Shown: positions 8,406 through 17,775, counted from the stretch's first letter. The stretch is DNA of 63,974 bases from Prochlorococcus sp. AG-409-G20 (GCA_003215775.1 QCJW01000010.1:1-63974), one strand, 5' to 3'. Notes: a model not told the origin generated them from the letters alone. A program made the numbers and translations.

Positions 8406-8807
8406 TTAGCCCTGTTTAAAAGAGTTTTCCTTAAGTATTTCCAGTGGAATCAAGGAAAGGGTACTTATCTCAGTGGAGTTGAGAATGACAAGAGGAGCCA
8501 TTCCATCTAAAAAGGCTTGTTTCCATCGTGGTGCGCAAAGACACCAATGATCTCCCGGTTGAAGACCTTGAAATCCAAAAGAGGGAATTGACGTACTTAG
8601 ATCATTCCCTTGAGCTTTGCTATATGTAAGAAAATTCTCAGTCATTACACAGCAAACTGTATGTTGCCCTTGGTCAGTTTCATCAGTTTTACAAAATCCA
8701 TCTCTATACCAACCAGTCATGGGGCTGCAACTGCAAATTTCTAGGGGTTCTCCTAGGACATTCCTTAAGTGTTTTTGTTCAAGTCTTTGATATCTTGAAT
8801 TAGTCAT
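8406..8807 (-). CDS. DUF2237 family protein
   Basis: A 133-residue protein matching DUF2237: NVLGEPLEICSCSPMTGWYRDGFC near the N-terminus, the HTVCCVMTENFLTYSKAQGNDLS block in the middle, and PGDHWCLCAPRW before the C-terminus. The many cysteines (in CSCS, FC, CC and WCLC) are family-conserved and may bind a metal, though no biochemical function is established. Length is normal. It sits alone with a 223-base downstream gap. Confidence 0.85.
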   Translation of the reverse strand: MTNSRYQRLEQKHLRNVLGEPLEICSCSPMTGWYRDGFCKTDETDQGQHTVCCVMTENFLTYSKAQGNDLSTSIPSFGFQGLQPGDHWCLCAPRWKQAFLDGMAPLVILNSTEISTLSLIPLEILKENSFKQG

Positions 8808-8981
8808 GGTTGCTTTTGCTTCTCCAATAAACCAGGTTAAGGCCCCTTTGATGTAATAAATAGCTGTCTATAACACTTCCTCTTATTCGATTAAGAAAAT
8901 TTATGTCAGGACATACAACTTGTTCTCTTAATTAAACTGGACATGTGCGCTAAAACATTTATATAGATTTTTCAATTATTT

Positions 8982-9230
8982 ATGCCTCAAGAAAAATATC
9001 CAGCTAATTGTCCTTGGGACTTAGGCCCTAACCAAAAGCAAGCTCATCAAGATGAATGGATTTTGGTTAATGGCGACCAATTTGTGAAATTTTCAAAGAA
9101 TAAGGAAGATCAGAATTGGTTTCACATTAACAAGAACGATGAGGTTCATGAGAAATTCTTAGCCTATCAAGCCAGACTGACTTATCAAAAGCTTCTTGAT
9201 AAAGGATTTAAACTCCAGGGCAAAAAATAG
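8982..9230 (+). CDS. Hypothetical small soluble protein
   Basis: An 82-residue protein starting MPQEKYPANCPWDLGPNQ, rich in Asp, Lys, Asn and aromatic residues, with no membrane segment. The WxxxN...FVKFSKN pattern has the look of a small conserved domain but I cannot name it. ATG start with no obvious Shine-Dalgarno, which is common in this genome. Lineage-specific hypothetical. Confidence 0.55.
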   Translation: MPQEKYPANCPWDLGPNQKQAHQDEWILVNGDQFVKFSKNKEDQNWFHINKNDEVHEKFLAYQARLTYQKLLDKGFKLQGKK

Positions 9231-9384
9231 ATTTGATACTGATTCCAAAATCTTATTCTTTATTTTAATTTGACAAAGAAAGAATATTTTTGATTATCTA
9301 GCTCTCTTGAAGTTGCCTTCTTGGAAAGGACTCTATTTTTGTGTTGGAGGTTATTTGATTGCTAGTTGGACTCATGAAGAAGAC

Positions 9385-9534
9385 TCATGCTTTATGCATT
9401 TGCTTTGCTTTAAAGGCTCTGGAAGTTTCCTTCAGTAGTTCAAAAATTCCAACAAGTGCAAACAAACCTAGTGTCCCCCCGATCACTGCTGGTATTAAGG
9501 ATTCAATGATTGAGAATGTTTCTGGGTAGTTCAT
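9385..9534 (-). CDS. Short single-pass membrane protein (49 residues) with perfect Shine-Dalgarno
   Basis: Read directly from the complementary strand: an ATG start preceded by GGAGGT four bases upstream, the strongest ribosome binding site I saw in the window. The 49-residue product starts MNYPETFSIIESLIPAVIG, has a hydrophobic helix (LIPAVIGGTLGLFALVGIFELL, in part) and ends in a basic tail (KETSRAFKAKQMHKA). The size and topology resemble small photosystem or cytochrome complex subunits but match none that I know. An imperfect hairpin (GCCTTAT/ATAAGGC, 9559-9582) lies in its leader. Confidence 0.7.
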   Translation of the reverse strand: MNYPETFSIIESLIPAVIGGTLGLFALVGIFELLKETSRAFKAKQMHKA

Positions 9535-9763
9535 TGTTACCTCCTGCGCTGTTGGGAAGCCTTATGTAGGGAGATATAAGGCCATAGCCCTGGTTGAGAA
9601 AAATTACTCAGCCAACTGGACTTATTTATATTTCTAGCCTTCTGACTTGAATATGTCTATAAGAGAAAGCACTTATAAATTATTTCTGGATACTTAGGTC
9701 TTGGTTAGTTTGACCTAGCTCTTGGGAGACCTGTTTTAGTGGCTTAGGTCATCCATTTAGCAT

Positions 9764-10069
9764 CTAGCCTTGTTTTTCATAAGCATCCTTGGCATGGATT
9801 GCCATTTGCAAATGAGTTTCAAAAGCTCCCAAGGCCATTAAAGACTTTGGACTTTTTGATTCTAAAAGGTGAGACTTCTTATTACTTAGTGTTGTTAATA
9901 ATTCTTTGGTTAATGATGACCAATTTAATAGCATTTCGTTAAACTTATCTGTTTCTGTAGATATGGTTTCTTGATTGCTGCTCTCTGATTCTCTTTGGGC
10001 AGAAGCAAATAGCCTCTTTAGTTGTTTGTGGGTTATTCCTGTAGGTAGAGAGTCGTAATTGCTCAACAC
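9764..10069 (-). CDS. Hypothetical small helical protein
   Basis: A 101-residue soluble protein, rich in Ser, Leu, Lys and Glu, with no membrane segment or recognisable domain. The C-terminal half is predicted amphipathic helix (ALGAFETHLQMAIHAKDAYE). It is on the same strand as murD but downstream of it by more than 100 bases, so it is probably transcribed separately. Function unknown. Confidence 0.55.
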   Translation of the reverse strand: MLSNYDSLPTGITHKQLKRLFASAQRESESSNQETISTETDKFNEMLLNWSSLTKELLTTLSNKKSHLLESKSPKSLMALGAFETHLQMAIHAKDAYEKQG

Positions 10070-10184
10070 TTACTCCATAATCTTAATCTATAATATCTAA
10101 TAGATTGCTTTTATAGCTAGATGTAAGGTTGGAGGGATGACCGACCAATTGACTCTTTATCGGTTTTGTCAATATCTGATCCAT

Positions 10185-11567
10185 TTATAAAGTGATTTTT
10201 ATTTTGACAAGTTCTTTGAAGTGTTCTCCGCGTTCTTCAAAGTTCTCATATTGGTCAAAACTTGCACAACCTGGGGAAAGCAAGAGGCTTCTAGCCTGTT
10301 TGTTTTTAGGATTCCTGAATGCTTCAGCAACAGCTTCTTGGAGGTTCTGAGTAGAACAAATTTCTCCTGTATAGTTTTTAGATATCAAAAGGTTTTTAAG
10401 CTCTTCAGCTCCACTCCCAAAAAGGATTACTAAACAGGCTTTTTTCTGAACTTCTTTCAACCATTTAGACGGATCTCCCTTTTTTAGTTGCCCTCCTGCG
10501 AGAAGTATTGCTGGACCAGGCACAGCTTTTAAACCTACATCAGCTGAGTCGAAGTTTGTTGCTTTGCTGTCATTAAATATTTTTGTACCTTCGAAACTTC
10601 CGATCACTTCTAAACGATGTGGAACCCCTTTGAAGCTTTTAATTGCAGATTCAATTGCCTCTGGAGATAGCCCTATTTTTCTTGCTGCAGCGGTAACCAT
10701 TAGAAGATTTTGTCGATTGTGATCTCCAGGAATGGAAAGAGCAGAAGCGTTAAATAATTTATGGCCTTTTTCCATGAGAAGGCCTTGCTCATTTATCCAA
10801 AAGTCAATCCAATTCTTCGTAGAAACAGTTCCTTTGCTACTAACCCAAATTCCATTCTTGAAAAGAGATCGATGTTTTTTTAAATCTGGATCATCTCCAT
10901 TGAAGATTCTAACTTTGGATCTTTCTAAAAGCCCTTTCTTGATGTTCCTATAAGCATCAAGAGTTCCGTGACGCTCTAGATGGTCCGGGGTGAGGTTGGT
11001 CCAGATTCCTATGTGTGGTGATATCTCTGGAGAAGCCTCAATCTGATAGCTGCTCATTTCTATAACTAACCACTCTGGCAATTTATTGGAGTGCCGTAAA
11101 TTGAGTGCTATTTCTGAGACTGAATTGCCAATATTCCCTCCCATTATCGTATTGACTTTATTTGCATTTAGAATGTGATAAAGAAGAGATGTAACAGTTG
11201 TTTTGCCGTTGGTTCCAGTTATTCCAATCCATGGGATGTGTTTAAGTTTTTCCCAACTTAAAGTTAACTCTCCTGTTACTTTTATTCCTTTTTCTCTTAA
11301 TTTGTTAAGTGTAGGGTTGTTCCATGCCACTCCAGGACTGATTACTACTTGTTCAATTTCGTGCAGCCATGGATGAAAACTTTCTAGTGATAAAGGCGTG
11401 TCTAGTTCAACATGGATTCCTAGCTTCATAAGATCTAGGGATTTTTTAACTAATTTTTGTTCTTTCCCTTTTTCTAAAACAATTACATTGTGCCCTTCTG
11501 CCTTGAGTAGTTTTGCGGCACCAATACCTGAGCGGCCAAGACCAATTACTAAGCTTTTCAGTTCCAA
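10185..11567 (-). CDS. murD: UDP-N-acetylmuramoylalanine--D-glutamate ligase
   Basis: MurD adds D-glutamate to UDP-MurNAc-L-Ala in the cytosol, the second amino acid step of peptidoglycan synthesis. The 460-residue length fits. Visible motifs are the N-terminal Rossmann-like VIGLGRSGIGAAKLL, the ATP-binding GITGTNGKTTVTSLL (about 115-129), the central NLTPDHLERHGT and the C-terminal FNDSKATNFDSA and LLSPGCASFDQYENFEERG. Translation probably starts at a TTG (MELKS) with AAGGG about 10 bases upstream. The gene lies 23 bases downstream of tRNA-Val on the same strand, so the two may be read from one promoter. Confidence 0.96.
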   Translation of the reverse strand: MELKSLVIGLGRSGIGAAKLLKAEGHNVIVLEKGKEQKLVKKSLDLMKLGIHVELDTPLSLESFHPWLHEIEQVVISPGVAWNNPTLNKLREKGIKVTGELTLSWEKLKHIPWIGITGTNGKTTVTSLLYHILNANKVNTIMGGNIGNSVSEIALNLRHSNKLPEWLVIEMSSYQIEASPEISPHIGIWTNLTPDHLERHGTLDAYRNIKKGLLERSKVRIFNGDDPDLKKHRSLFKNGIWVSSKGTVSTKNWIDFWINEQGLLMEKGHKLFNASALSIPGDHNRQNLLMVTAAARKIGLSPEAIESAIKSFKGVPHRLEVIGSFEGTKIFNDSKATNFDSADVGLKAVPGPAILLAGGQLKKGDPSKWLKEVQKKACLVILFGSGAEELKNLLISKNYTGEICSTQNLQEAVAEAFRNPKNKQARSLLLSPGCASFDQYENFEERGEHFKELVKIKITL

Positions 11568-11590
11568 AAGTTATTTCCCTTTAGGGGGTA

Positions 11591-11662
11591 TGGGCGATAC
11601 TGGAATCGAACCAGTGACTCCTACCGTGTCAAGGTAGTGCTCTACCTCTGAGCTAATCGCCC
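11591..11662 (-). tRNA. tRNA-Val (anticodon GAC)
   Basis: On the minus strand the 72-base sequence folds into a full cloverleaf: 7-bp acceptor GGGCGAT/ATCGCCC, D arm GCTC/GAGC, anticodon stem CTACC/GGTAG with loop TTGACAC, and T arm ACTGG/CCAGT with TTCGAAT. The anticodon GAC reads GUC and GUU valine codons. The discriminator base is A and CCA is not encoded, as usual in cyanobacteria. It is upstream of murD. Confidence 0.96.
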
Positions 11663-11737
11663 TTCGGATTTTTAGACAATGATGAGGTTGCCTAAATAAC
11701 TCTCAGGTTGAAATTAGCAGTTTAAGTATCTTTATTG

Positions 11738-12526
11738 TTATTCACGAAGTAATTCAATTTTCCATCGTTGACGTTTGGTTGGTTCAATGGTTAATACCTT
11801 TAGAGACCCTTTCCCTTCAAGATTTAATTGATCCCCAGGTTTTACAACCTTGCTGCCTTGTATTACTGATCGCCAGTTGAGACGTAAAAGGCCTTGGTGA
11901 ATTTGCTTGACGGCTTTGGCTCTTGAGAGGCCAAAGCCTGCAGAAGCGATTGCATCAATTCGTGTTGAAGCTTCAATTGTGTAGAACTTTTTGGCAGTTC
12001 TTTTGAAGGGCAGCTGAAGCTCTATTGGCTCTACTGCTGTGCAACTGATTTGAATGTCTCTTATAAATACAATCCTGCTATCAAGTTTTAAGGCAGCTTC
12101 TGGTGTGCAAAGTAATTGAGCTCCCCGATCTTTTATGGTCCAAATATCTCCTAATTGCTCTGAAGAAAGTCCTAAGCTTTTTAAACTTTCTAGAAAGTCG
12201 CTAGATTTGGCTTTGTCAAATAGAAAATTACCTTCCATTCGAATTCCACTTATTGGAGCCTTTTTTGCTGGATAAATGTTGTGAGAAGAAGCCCGTAGAC
12301 ATTGCATTCTTTGTCGTTCAGCTCCTGGGTGGCCTCCATCACATTCCCAATAGATATCTTCAAGTGGAGCCATTAATTTTATAACTTCCTCTCGAATTGG
12401 TGCTGTGACGAATTCACTCCAGCTTGGTTGCCAAGTCTTAATTAGTGAGTCCGCTTGATTTATTAGAGGTTCAATTGCTTTGGGATCTGAACAGTCTTTA
12501 AGTAGTTTTTTCCTTGGCAATGTCAT
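11738..12526 (-). CDS. Photosystem II S4-domain RNA-binding-like protein
   Basis: A 262-residue protein of the cyanobacterial/plastid 'photosystem II S4 domain' family (YlmH-related). The N-terminal two thirds form the family-specific domain, with YWECDGGHPGAERQR; the C-terminal S4 domain is visible as RIDAIASAGFGLSRAKAVKQ followed by VKPGDQLNLEGKG. S4 domains bind structured RNA; the family is linked by name and phylogenetic pattern to photosystem II assembly, but the mechanism is not settled. Its start overlaps the stop of the upstream gene by four bases (ATGA), so the two are translationally coupled. Confidence 0.85.
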   Translation of the reverse strand: MTLPRKKLLKDCSDPKAIEPLINQADSLIKTWQPSWSEFVTAPIREEVIKLMAPLEDIYWECDGGHPGAERQRMQCLRASSHNIYPAKKAPISGIRMEGNFLFDKAKSSDFLESLKSLGLSSEQLGDIWTIKDRGAQLLCTPEAALKLDSRIVFIRDIQISCTAVEPIELQLPFKRTAKKFYTIEASTRIDAIASAGFGLSRAKAVKQIHQGLLRLNWRSVIQGSKVVKPGDQLNLEGKGSLKVLTIEPTKRQRWKIELLRE

Positions 12527-13122
12527 GAATCACTGATTCTAACGATGTCAATGGGATTTGAATTTTGAACTATTTGCCAAGGTAATTCAATTTCTAAAGG
12601 AGTTTCGATTAGTAGCAGCCACTTCCCGTCTTCGTTAAGCCTACGCAAGCTACTCAGGTCATCATTCTCATCTGTATTGACACTAGCTGCTGCTACATGG
12701 CTCCCTATCCATCCTGAACCCATGCCTAGTAGGCTTCCAATTAATGGCTCGCTCCAAGGTGAAAGCCCTAAGTCTGTGAAGGTTGTCAGTCCTGTCATCT
12801 GTGTGAATGTCAGCCCAGCTATGAAGCCAAAAGGCATTAGCCATAGAGACATGTACCTTTGAGTTGATTCTCTACTTAGTTTTGGATTCAGAATTTTTAT
12901 TTTATTTATTTCGGTTGGGTCTAGAGGGGTTGAATTGCTTTTGCTTTCTGGTTGTTTCATCTTCTCTTCTCTCTCTTCTGAATTATTACTTAATGAGGCC
13001 GGCATAACCAATTTGCATTGGTTCATTGGCGTTGCGCTCTCTAGAAGTTGCTCGACTAATTGATTGGCTTTGCTTCTTTCATCAAAAATAGCAATGCAGA
13101 TAGGCACAAATCTTTTCCTCAA
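12523..13122 (-). CDS. Hypothetical membrane-associated protein coupled to the S4/PSII gene
   Basis: A 199-residue protein, with a soluble N-terminal third starting MRKRFVPICIAIFDERSKAN, a charged Ser/Glu/Lys linker (about 45-85), two short hydrophobic stretches (LWLMPFGFIAGLTFTQMTG and LIGSLLGMGSGWIGSHVAAA), and a soluble C-terminus. I know no named domain. The four-base overlap with the S4-domain gene downstream suggests a shared role, perhaps in photosystem assembly; this is inferred from context only. The 5' end is divergent from serA. Confidence 0.6.
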   Translation of the reverse strand: MRKRFVPICIAIFDERSKANQLVEQLLESATPMNQCKLVMPASLSNNSEEREEKMKQPESKSNSTPLDPTEINKIKILNPKLSRESTQRYMSLWLMPFGFIAGLTFTQMTGLTTFTDLGLSPWSEPLIGSLLGMGSGWIGSHVAAASVNTDENDDLSSLRRLNEDGKWLLLIETPLEIELPWQIVQNSNPIDIVRISDS

Positions 13123-13210
13123 TTGTTTGAATTCTGAACCCTTTAGGGCAAAACGACGAGCAAAAATGAATTAGCTCATTACAGTTTTGCGTGGCAGTCT
13201 TCAGTCTCTT

Positions 13211-14797
13211 ATGACGAAAGTTCTCGTTTCTGACCCTATCGATCAAGCAGGGATTGATATTCTCAGCCAAGTGGCTCAGGTTGATCAGCAAATAGGTCTG
13301 TCGTCTGAAGGGTTGAAGAAAATCATTCCTCAATATGACGCATTGATGATCCGCTCTGGGACCCAAGTTACGTCAGATGTAATTGAGGTCGCGGATAATT
13401 TGCGCATTATTGGAAGAGCAGGGGTCGGTGTGGACAATGTTGATGTCCCTGCCGCAACCCAAAGGGGAGTATTGGTTGTTAATTCTCCTGGAGGTAATAC
13501 CATTGCTGCTGCAGAGCACGCTTTGGCTTTACTTCTTTCTCTTTCGAGACACATCCCTCATGCTCATGCAAGCACTATTTCAGGAAGCTGGGATCGTAAG
13601 AAGTATGTAGGCAATGAGCTCTATAAAAAAACATTGGGTGTTGTTGGTTTGGGGAAAATTGGTTCACATGTTGCAAAGGTTGCAAATGCCATGGGAATGG
13701 AAGTAATAGCATTTGACCCATTTATTTCTGTTGATCGTGCTCAGCAGATGCAAGTAAGGTTATTTGACATTGCAGACCTTTTCAAACAAGCGGACTTTAT
13801 AACTTTGCATCTTCCTAGGACTGCAGAGACAGAAAATTTGGTTAATGCGAAATTACTTTCATCAATGAAGCCAACTGCAAGGTTGGTTAATTGTGCTCGA
13901 GGAGGAATTGTTGATGAAGAAGCTTTGGCTACTGCAGTTAAGTCAAACGTGATAGCAGGGGCAGCATTAGATGTTTATGCGAAGGAACCCTTCCCAAGTG
14001 ACTCTCCACTCTTATTAGTTAATGAGAGGTTGATCCTGACACCACATTTAGGGGCTTCCACTGAAGAGGCTCAAGAAAATGTTGCGATAGATGTGGCAGA
14101 GCAAATTCGTGATGTTCTTTTAGGCCTTCCAGCTAGAAGTGCGGTTAATATTCCCGGCTTAAGTGCAGAAATAATGGATAGGCTTAAGCCTCATTTGCAG
14201 TTAGCTGAAACACTAGGTCTTATGGCAAGTCAGCTATCAGGTGGACAGATGAAAGAGATAGAAGTTCGCTTGCAAGGTGAATTTGCTCAACATCCCTCAC
14301 AGCCTTTGGTTATTGCAACTTTGAAAGGATTATTAACAAGTGCCTTAGGTGAAAGGATTAATTATGTTAATGCTTCTTTAGAAGCAAAAGGTAGGGGGAT
14401 TAATGTTCTTGAAGTTAAAGATGAATCCACGCAAGATTTCGCTGGAGGTTCTTTACAACTAACAACTAGAGGTGGTAAAGGAGGTCACAGTGTTACTGGA
14501 ACAGTATTTGCCGATGGTGATTTACGCATAACCAGTATTGATGAATTCCCCGTAAATGTTTCTCCAAGCAGGCATATGCTTTTTACTCGCCATCGTGACA
14601 TGCCTGGGATTATTGGCGAGCTTGGCTCTCGATTAGGGCAGCACAATGTGAACATTGCGTCAATGCAAGTAGGACGTCGAATAGTACGAGGAGATGCGGT
14701 GATGGTTTTAAGTATTGATGACCCAATACCTTCTGAATTGCTTGAATCTATTCATTCAATTGACGGTATTCAGGAAGCATATCCTGTGACTTTGTGA
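13211..14797 (+). CDS. serA: D-3-phosphoglycerate dehydrogenase
   Basis: SerA oxidises 3-phosphoglycerate to phosphohydroxypyruvate with NAD, the first step of serine synthesis. The protein has the substrate-binding N-terminus, the NAD Rossmann motif GVVGLGKIGSHVA, the catalytic region with ARGGIVDEEAL and HLGASTEEAQ, the intervening (allosteric substrate-binding) domain, and a C-terminal ACT domain (HRDMPGIIGELGSRLG). The reading frame extends back to a TTG at 13187, but the ATG at 13211 gives the family-typical start MTKVLVSDPI. About 528 residues, normal for the long form. It is followed on the same strand by prmA 27 bases later, a likely operon. Confidence 0.96.
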   Translation: MTKVLVSDPIDQAGIDILSQVAQVDQQIGLSSEGLKKIIPQYDALMIRSGTQVTSDVIEVADNLRIIGRAGVGVDNVDVPAATQRGVLVVNSPGGNTIAAAEHALALLLSLSRHIPHAHASTISGSWDRKKYVGNELYKKTLGVVGLGKIGSHVAKVANAMGMEVIAFDPFISVDRAQQMQVRLFDIADLFKQADFITLHLPRTAETENLVNAKLLSSMKPTARLVNCARGGIVDEEALATAVKSNVIAGAALDVYAKEPFPSDSPLLLVNERLILTPHLGASTEEAQENVAIDVAEQIRDVLLGLPARSAVNIPGLSAEIMDRLKPHLQLAETLGLMASQLSGGQMKEIEVRLQGEFAQHPSQPLVIATLKGLLTSALGERINYVNASLEAKGRGINVLEVKDESTQDFAGGSLQLTTRGGKGGHSVTGTVFADGDLRITSIDEFPVNVSPSRHMLFTRHRDMPGIIGELGSRLGQHNVNIASMQVGRRIVRGDAVMVLSIDDPIPSELLESIHSIDGIQEAYPVTL

Positions 14798-14824
14798 CAG
14801 GTTTTTATTAAATAACCAAATTGA

Positions 14825-15736
14825 ATGACTATTGTCTCAGATGATTTCTGGTGGCGACTTGAACTCCCTTTCTCTTGTGAGTTTGAGGAGACACTTCTTT
14901 GGAAACTTAGTCAGTTGGGTATTCATAGGAATGCAATTCAATTTGTTCCAGAAAATCCCTTGATAAGATCTTTATTTGTTTGGTTACCTTCCAATGAATG
15001 GTCGGAAACAGACAGAGAGCATTTGATTGTATTGTTAAAGCTATTAGCTAAAAATTCTGATTTAGATTTAAAAAGTTACTGTTGGGAAAAAATTGAGAAT
15101 GAAGATTGGAGTTTGAGTTGGAAGAAGCATTGGGAGCCAGATCCTGTTGGAAGAACTTTGTTGGTTTTGCCGGCTTGGTTGGAGGTTCCCGATCTTTATT
15201 CGCATCGACAAGTCTTACGCTTGGACCCTGGAGGTGCTTTTGGTACAGGCAGTCATCCAACTACGCGATTGTGCTTGGAAGCAATTGAGCAAGAGCCGCC
15301 AGTTGATTTGACAGTTTTGGATCTTGGCTGTGGAAGTGGATTATTAGGAATTGCTGCTGTATCACTTGGGGCTCAAAAAGTTTTTGCTGCTGACCTTGAT
15401 TCAATGGCTGTTAGCTCTACTAAAGAGAACTTCGCGTTGAATCACTTGGCTCCTGATTGCTTAGATGTTGGTTTGGGCTCGATTGAATTACTTCAGTTGA
15501 AAATGAGAGGTAATAAAGGAGATTTACTACTTTGCAACATTCTTGCGTCTGTTATTGAAGCATTGGCCCCAAAATTCAAAGATTTATTGAATCCAACTGG
15601 AAAGGCTTTGTTGAGTGGAGTGCTGATAGACCAGGCGCCTCGATTAATAGCCGTATTAGAAGGGCTTGACTGGAAAATAACGGAAATAGTAGAGAAAGAA
15701 AGATGGTGCTTGCTAAAGATTTCCTCTCCTTATTAG
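14825..15736 (+). CDS. prmA: Ribosomal protein L11 methyltransferase
   Basis: PrmA trimethylates ribosomal protein L11 using S-adenosylmethionine. The N-terminal L11-binding domain is followed by the class I methyltransferase core: LRLDPGGAFGTGSHPTTRL in the linker, motif I VLDLGCGSGLLGIAA, and DLLLCNILASVI (the NPPF-like substrate loop is NILA in PrmA). At 303 residues the length is normal. It lies directly downstream of serA and is probably cotranscribed with it; a small hairpin follows the stop. Confidence 0.93.
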   Translation: MTIVSDDFWWRLELPFSCEFEETLLWKLSQLGIHRNAIQFVPENPLIRSLFVWLPSNEWSETDREHLIVLLKLLAKNSDLDLKSYCWEKIENEDWSLSWKKHWEPDPVGRTLLVLPAWLEVPDLYSHRQVLRLDPGGAFGTGSHPTTRLCLEAIEQEPPVDLTVLDLGCGSGLLGIAAVSLGAQKVFAADLDSMAVSSTKENFALNHLAPDCLDVGLGSIELLQLKMRGNKGDLLLCNILASVIEALAPKFKDLLNPTGKALLSGVLIDQAPRLIAVLEGLDWKITEIVEKERWCLLKISSPY

Positions 15737-15891
15737 TATAAGTAAAGCTTATGTTGGACAGGATTTAAATTAGTTTGAATTTTCAAATGACGACATACTG
15801 CCTAATTAGGCCCTTTCTTGGGTAAAAAGGATTTATCTTTAGCGTGATATTTTTTACCATTGCTCAACCAACCCTCTTTTAGATCTTCATT

Positions 15892-16191
15892 ATGGCCTCT
15901 TACAAAGTAACTCTGGTTAATCAAAGCGAGGGTTTGAATAAAACCATCGAAGTGCCTGATGATCAGTACATCCTCGATGCTGCTGAAGAACAGGGCATTG
16001 ACCTTCCCTACTCCTGCAGGGCTGGCGCTTGCTCAACTTGTGCAGGGAAAATTACTGCAGGCACAGTTGATCAGTCTGATCAAAGTTTTCTGGATGACGA
16101 TCAGTTACAGGCAGGTTTTGTCTTGACTTGCGTTGCGTATCCAACTTCTGATTGCTCAATCACTACTCACTCTGAGGAAGAGCTTTACTGA
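15892..16191 (+). CDS. petF: Photosynthetic ferredoxin I [2Fe-2S]
   Basis: PetF accepts electrons from photosystem I and passes them to FNR, nitrite reductase, thioredoxin reductase and others. The 99-residue protein is a canonical plant-type ferredoxin: [13 protein letters not shown] provides three of the cluster cysteines (C-x4-C-x2-C) and LTCVAYP the fourth, with the acidic C-terminus EEELY that docks FNR. Codon use is visibly more G+C-rich than in neighbours, as expected for a highly expressed gene. The gene is monocistronic, ending in a strong terminator. Confidence 0.97.
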   Translation: MASYKVTLVNQSEGLNKTIEVPDDQYILDAAEEQGIDLPYSCRAGACSTCAGKITAGTVDQSDQSFLDDDQLQAGFVLTCVAYPTSDCSITTHSEEELY

Positions 16192-16235
16192 GTATCAAGA
16201 GGTTTGTGTTTGGACTTGCTAAGTCCATCTATATC

Positions 16236-16262
16236 AGCCACCCTCTTAGGGTGGCTTTTTTA
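16236..16262 (+). terminator. Rho-independent terminator of petF
   Basis: A perfect 9-bp stem (AGCCACCCT / AGGGTGGCT) with a three-base loop, followed directly by a run of T. It starts 45 bases after the petF stop, so petF is a single-gene transcript. One of the two best terminators in the window. Confidence 0.92.
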
Positions 16263-16333
16263 TAGGTGCCTTTGGCAGCCTTTGTTTGGTTTTGACTTCC
16301 CTTTCTCATAAAGGCAACCATATTGAGTCCTTG

Positions 16334-16684
16334 ATGGAGCATGGCAGCATCCATTCAAGCGAAGGAGGACAATATAGTTTCAGAGTGATTGGTCCTTGTT
16401 GCAGGCTTTTTGATCGAGAAGAGCTCCCATGGCCATGTTCCAGATTGGCTTGGAAGAGTAAGGAACCTAGTTGGAGAAGAATTGGGCGACGTTTTGTACC
16501 AGATATAGCTGCTAAACGATGTCCTTCGTATTCTGTAGAGCTTTTGCAGCCAGGTACTAAGCCCACTAAAACTATTTTAACCTTGTTCTCATTCAGATTT
16601 ACTCCAGCAATGCAGGAATGGTGGTATAGCCGTCATCCTCGCTCTAAAGCAGCGTCAAACCTTTTTCCTGATGCTCAGAGTTAA
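16334..16684 (+). CDS. Conserved hypothetical protein
   Basis: A protein of about 116 residues from the ATG at 16334 (a TTG 16 codons earlier is the alternative). It is basic, with clusters of Cys and Trp: GPCCRLFDREELPWPCSRLAWKSKE style in the first half, then RRIGRRFVPDIAAKRCPSYSVELLQPG. There is no membrane segment. The well-ordered mix of Trp, Pro and Arg suggests a compact folded domain. It is unknown to me. A minus-strand frame over the same bases is treated as a shadow. It lies downstream of the petF terminator and convergent with RNase Z. Confidence 0.55.
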   Translation: MEHGSIHSSEGGQYSFRVIGPCCRLFDREELPWPCSRLAWKSKEPSWRRIGRRFVPDIAAKRCPSYSVELLQPGTKPTKTILTLFSFRFTPAMQEWWYSRHPRSKAASNLFPDAQS

Positions 16685-16720
16685 ATAGTTTTTTAGATAT
16701 TCTAAGTAGTTTATCTTTAA

Positions 16721-17677
16721 TCAGCTGAATTTCTTGTCAGGCTTGATATCAATTTTTAAGAAGTCTTTGGCAAGGATAGTATTTTGAAAGATAGCTTTTG
16801 CCTCTGTTAGAAGATCATTTTGAGTGAGACTATTTCCAGGGCAATATCGTGGACTTAGATGTGTTAATGCAAGTTGTTTGACCCCTGCTTCGGACGCGAC
16901 CTGGGCTGCCATTGTACTTGTTGAATGTTGCCTTTCATAAGCTAATTTTGCATCTTGATGTGCATAAGTTGATTCGTGTATTAATAAGTCAGCTCCTTTG
17001 GCAAGTTCTATTGCAGATTCTGAAAAAAGTGTATCTGTACAATAAACAAAGCTTACGCCAGGCCTCTTAGGACCACAAAAGTCTTTTCCTTTAAGAATTT
17101 TCTGACCGTCAAGGGTTATTTCTTCACCTCGTTGTAAGGCAGCATAGATTGGTCCTGGTCTAATCCCAAGTTCTTTGGCAAGTTCAATATTGAATCTGCC
17201 AGGTTTCGGTTTTTGTTCGATCCTGTAAGCAAAGGCAGGAATCCTATGGATGAGAGGAGTGCAAGAAACTTTTATTTTGTCGTTATCGAGAAGTACTAGA
17301 TTCTTCTCTATATTATTACTAATTTGATGAAATTTAATTGGATAACCTATGCGAGATGAGCTGCTTCTAAGTACACCATTAATGTAGCTTTCTAGAGGTT
17401 CAGGTCCATAGAGATCAATTCCTGAGCTCTCTCCAGACAAACCTATGCTTGCTAATAGTCCAGGCAGACCGAAAATATGGTCTCCGTGCATATGACTTAT
17501 AAAAATCTTTTTAAGTTGAGATAACCGTAGATCACTACGCAGAAATTGATGTTGGGTTCCTTCCCCACAATCAAAAAGCCATAGTTCTGAACTTTGCGGT
17601 AGACGAAGCGCTACGGCAGATACATTCCTGGCGCGTGTTGGTACGCCTGAACTTGTTCCTAGAAAAGTGACCTGCAA
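16721..17677 (-). CDS. rnz: Ribonuclease Z (tRNA 3' endonuclease)
   Basis: RNase Z cuts 3' trailers from tRNA precursors so that CCA can be added; this is needed because the tRNA genes here lack encoded CCA. The 318-residue protein shows the metallo-beta-lactamase fold start [18 protein letters not shown], the HxHxDH metal motif in [14 protein letters not shown], the later ligands in [10 protein letters not shown] and HESTYA, and the ALTHLSPRY segment. It probably starts at TTG. The short bacterial form. Divergent from the SpoIID-like gene by about 100 bases. Confidence 0.95.
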   Translation of the reverse strand: MQVTFLGTSSGVPTRARNVSAVALRLPQSSELWLFDCGEGTQHQFLRSDLRLSQLKKIFISHMHGDHIFGLPGLLASIGLSGESSGIDLYGPEPLESYINGVLRSSSSRIGYPIKFHQISNNIEKNLVLLDNDKIKVSCTPLIHRIPAFAYRIEQKPKPGRFNIELAKELGIRPGPIYAALQRGEEITLDGQKILKGKDFCGPKRPGVSFVYCTDTLFSESAIELAKGADLLIHESTYAHQDAKLAYERQHSTSTMAAQVASEAGVKQLALTHLSPRYCPGNSLTQNDLLTEAKAIFQNTILAKDFLKIDIKPDKKFS

Positions 17678-17775
17678 GGCCTTGTGCTCTTGGTGAATGT
17701 GCTCTCGTAACTAGTTTGCCTACTGGTAGATCTTCTGTCTTGGGTGCAAACTAGGTTTCTTAGTGAGAATTTGTT

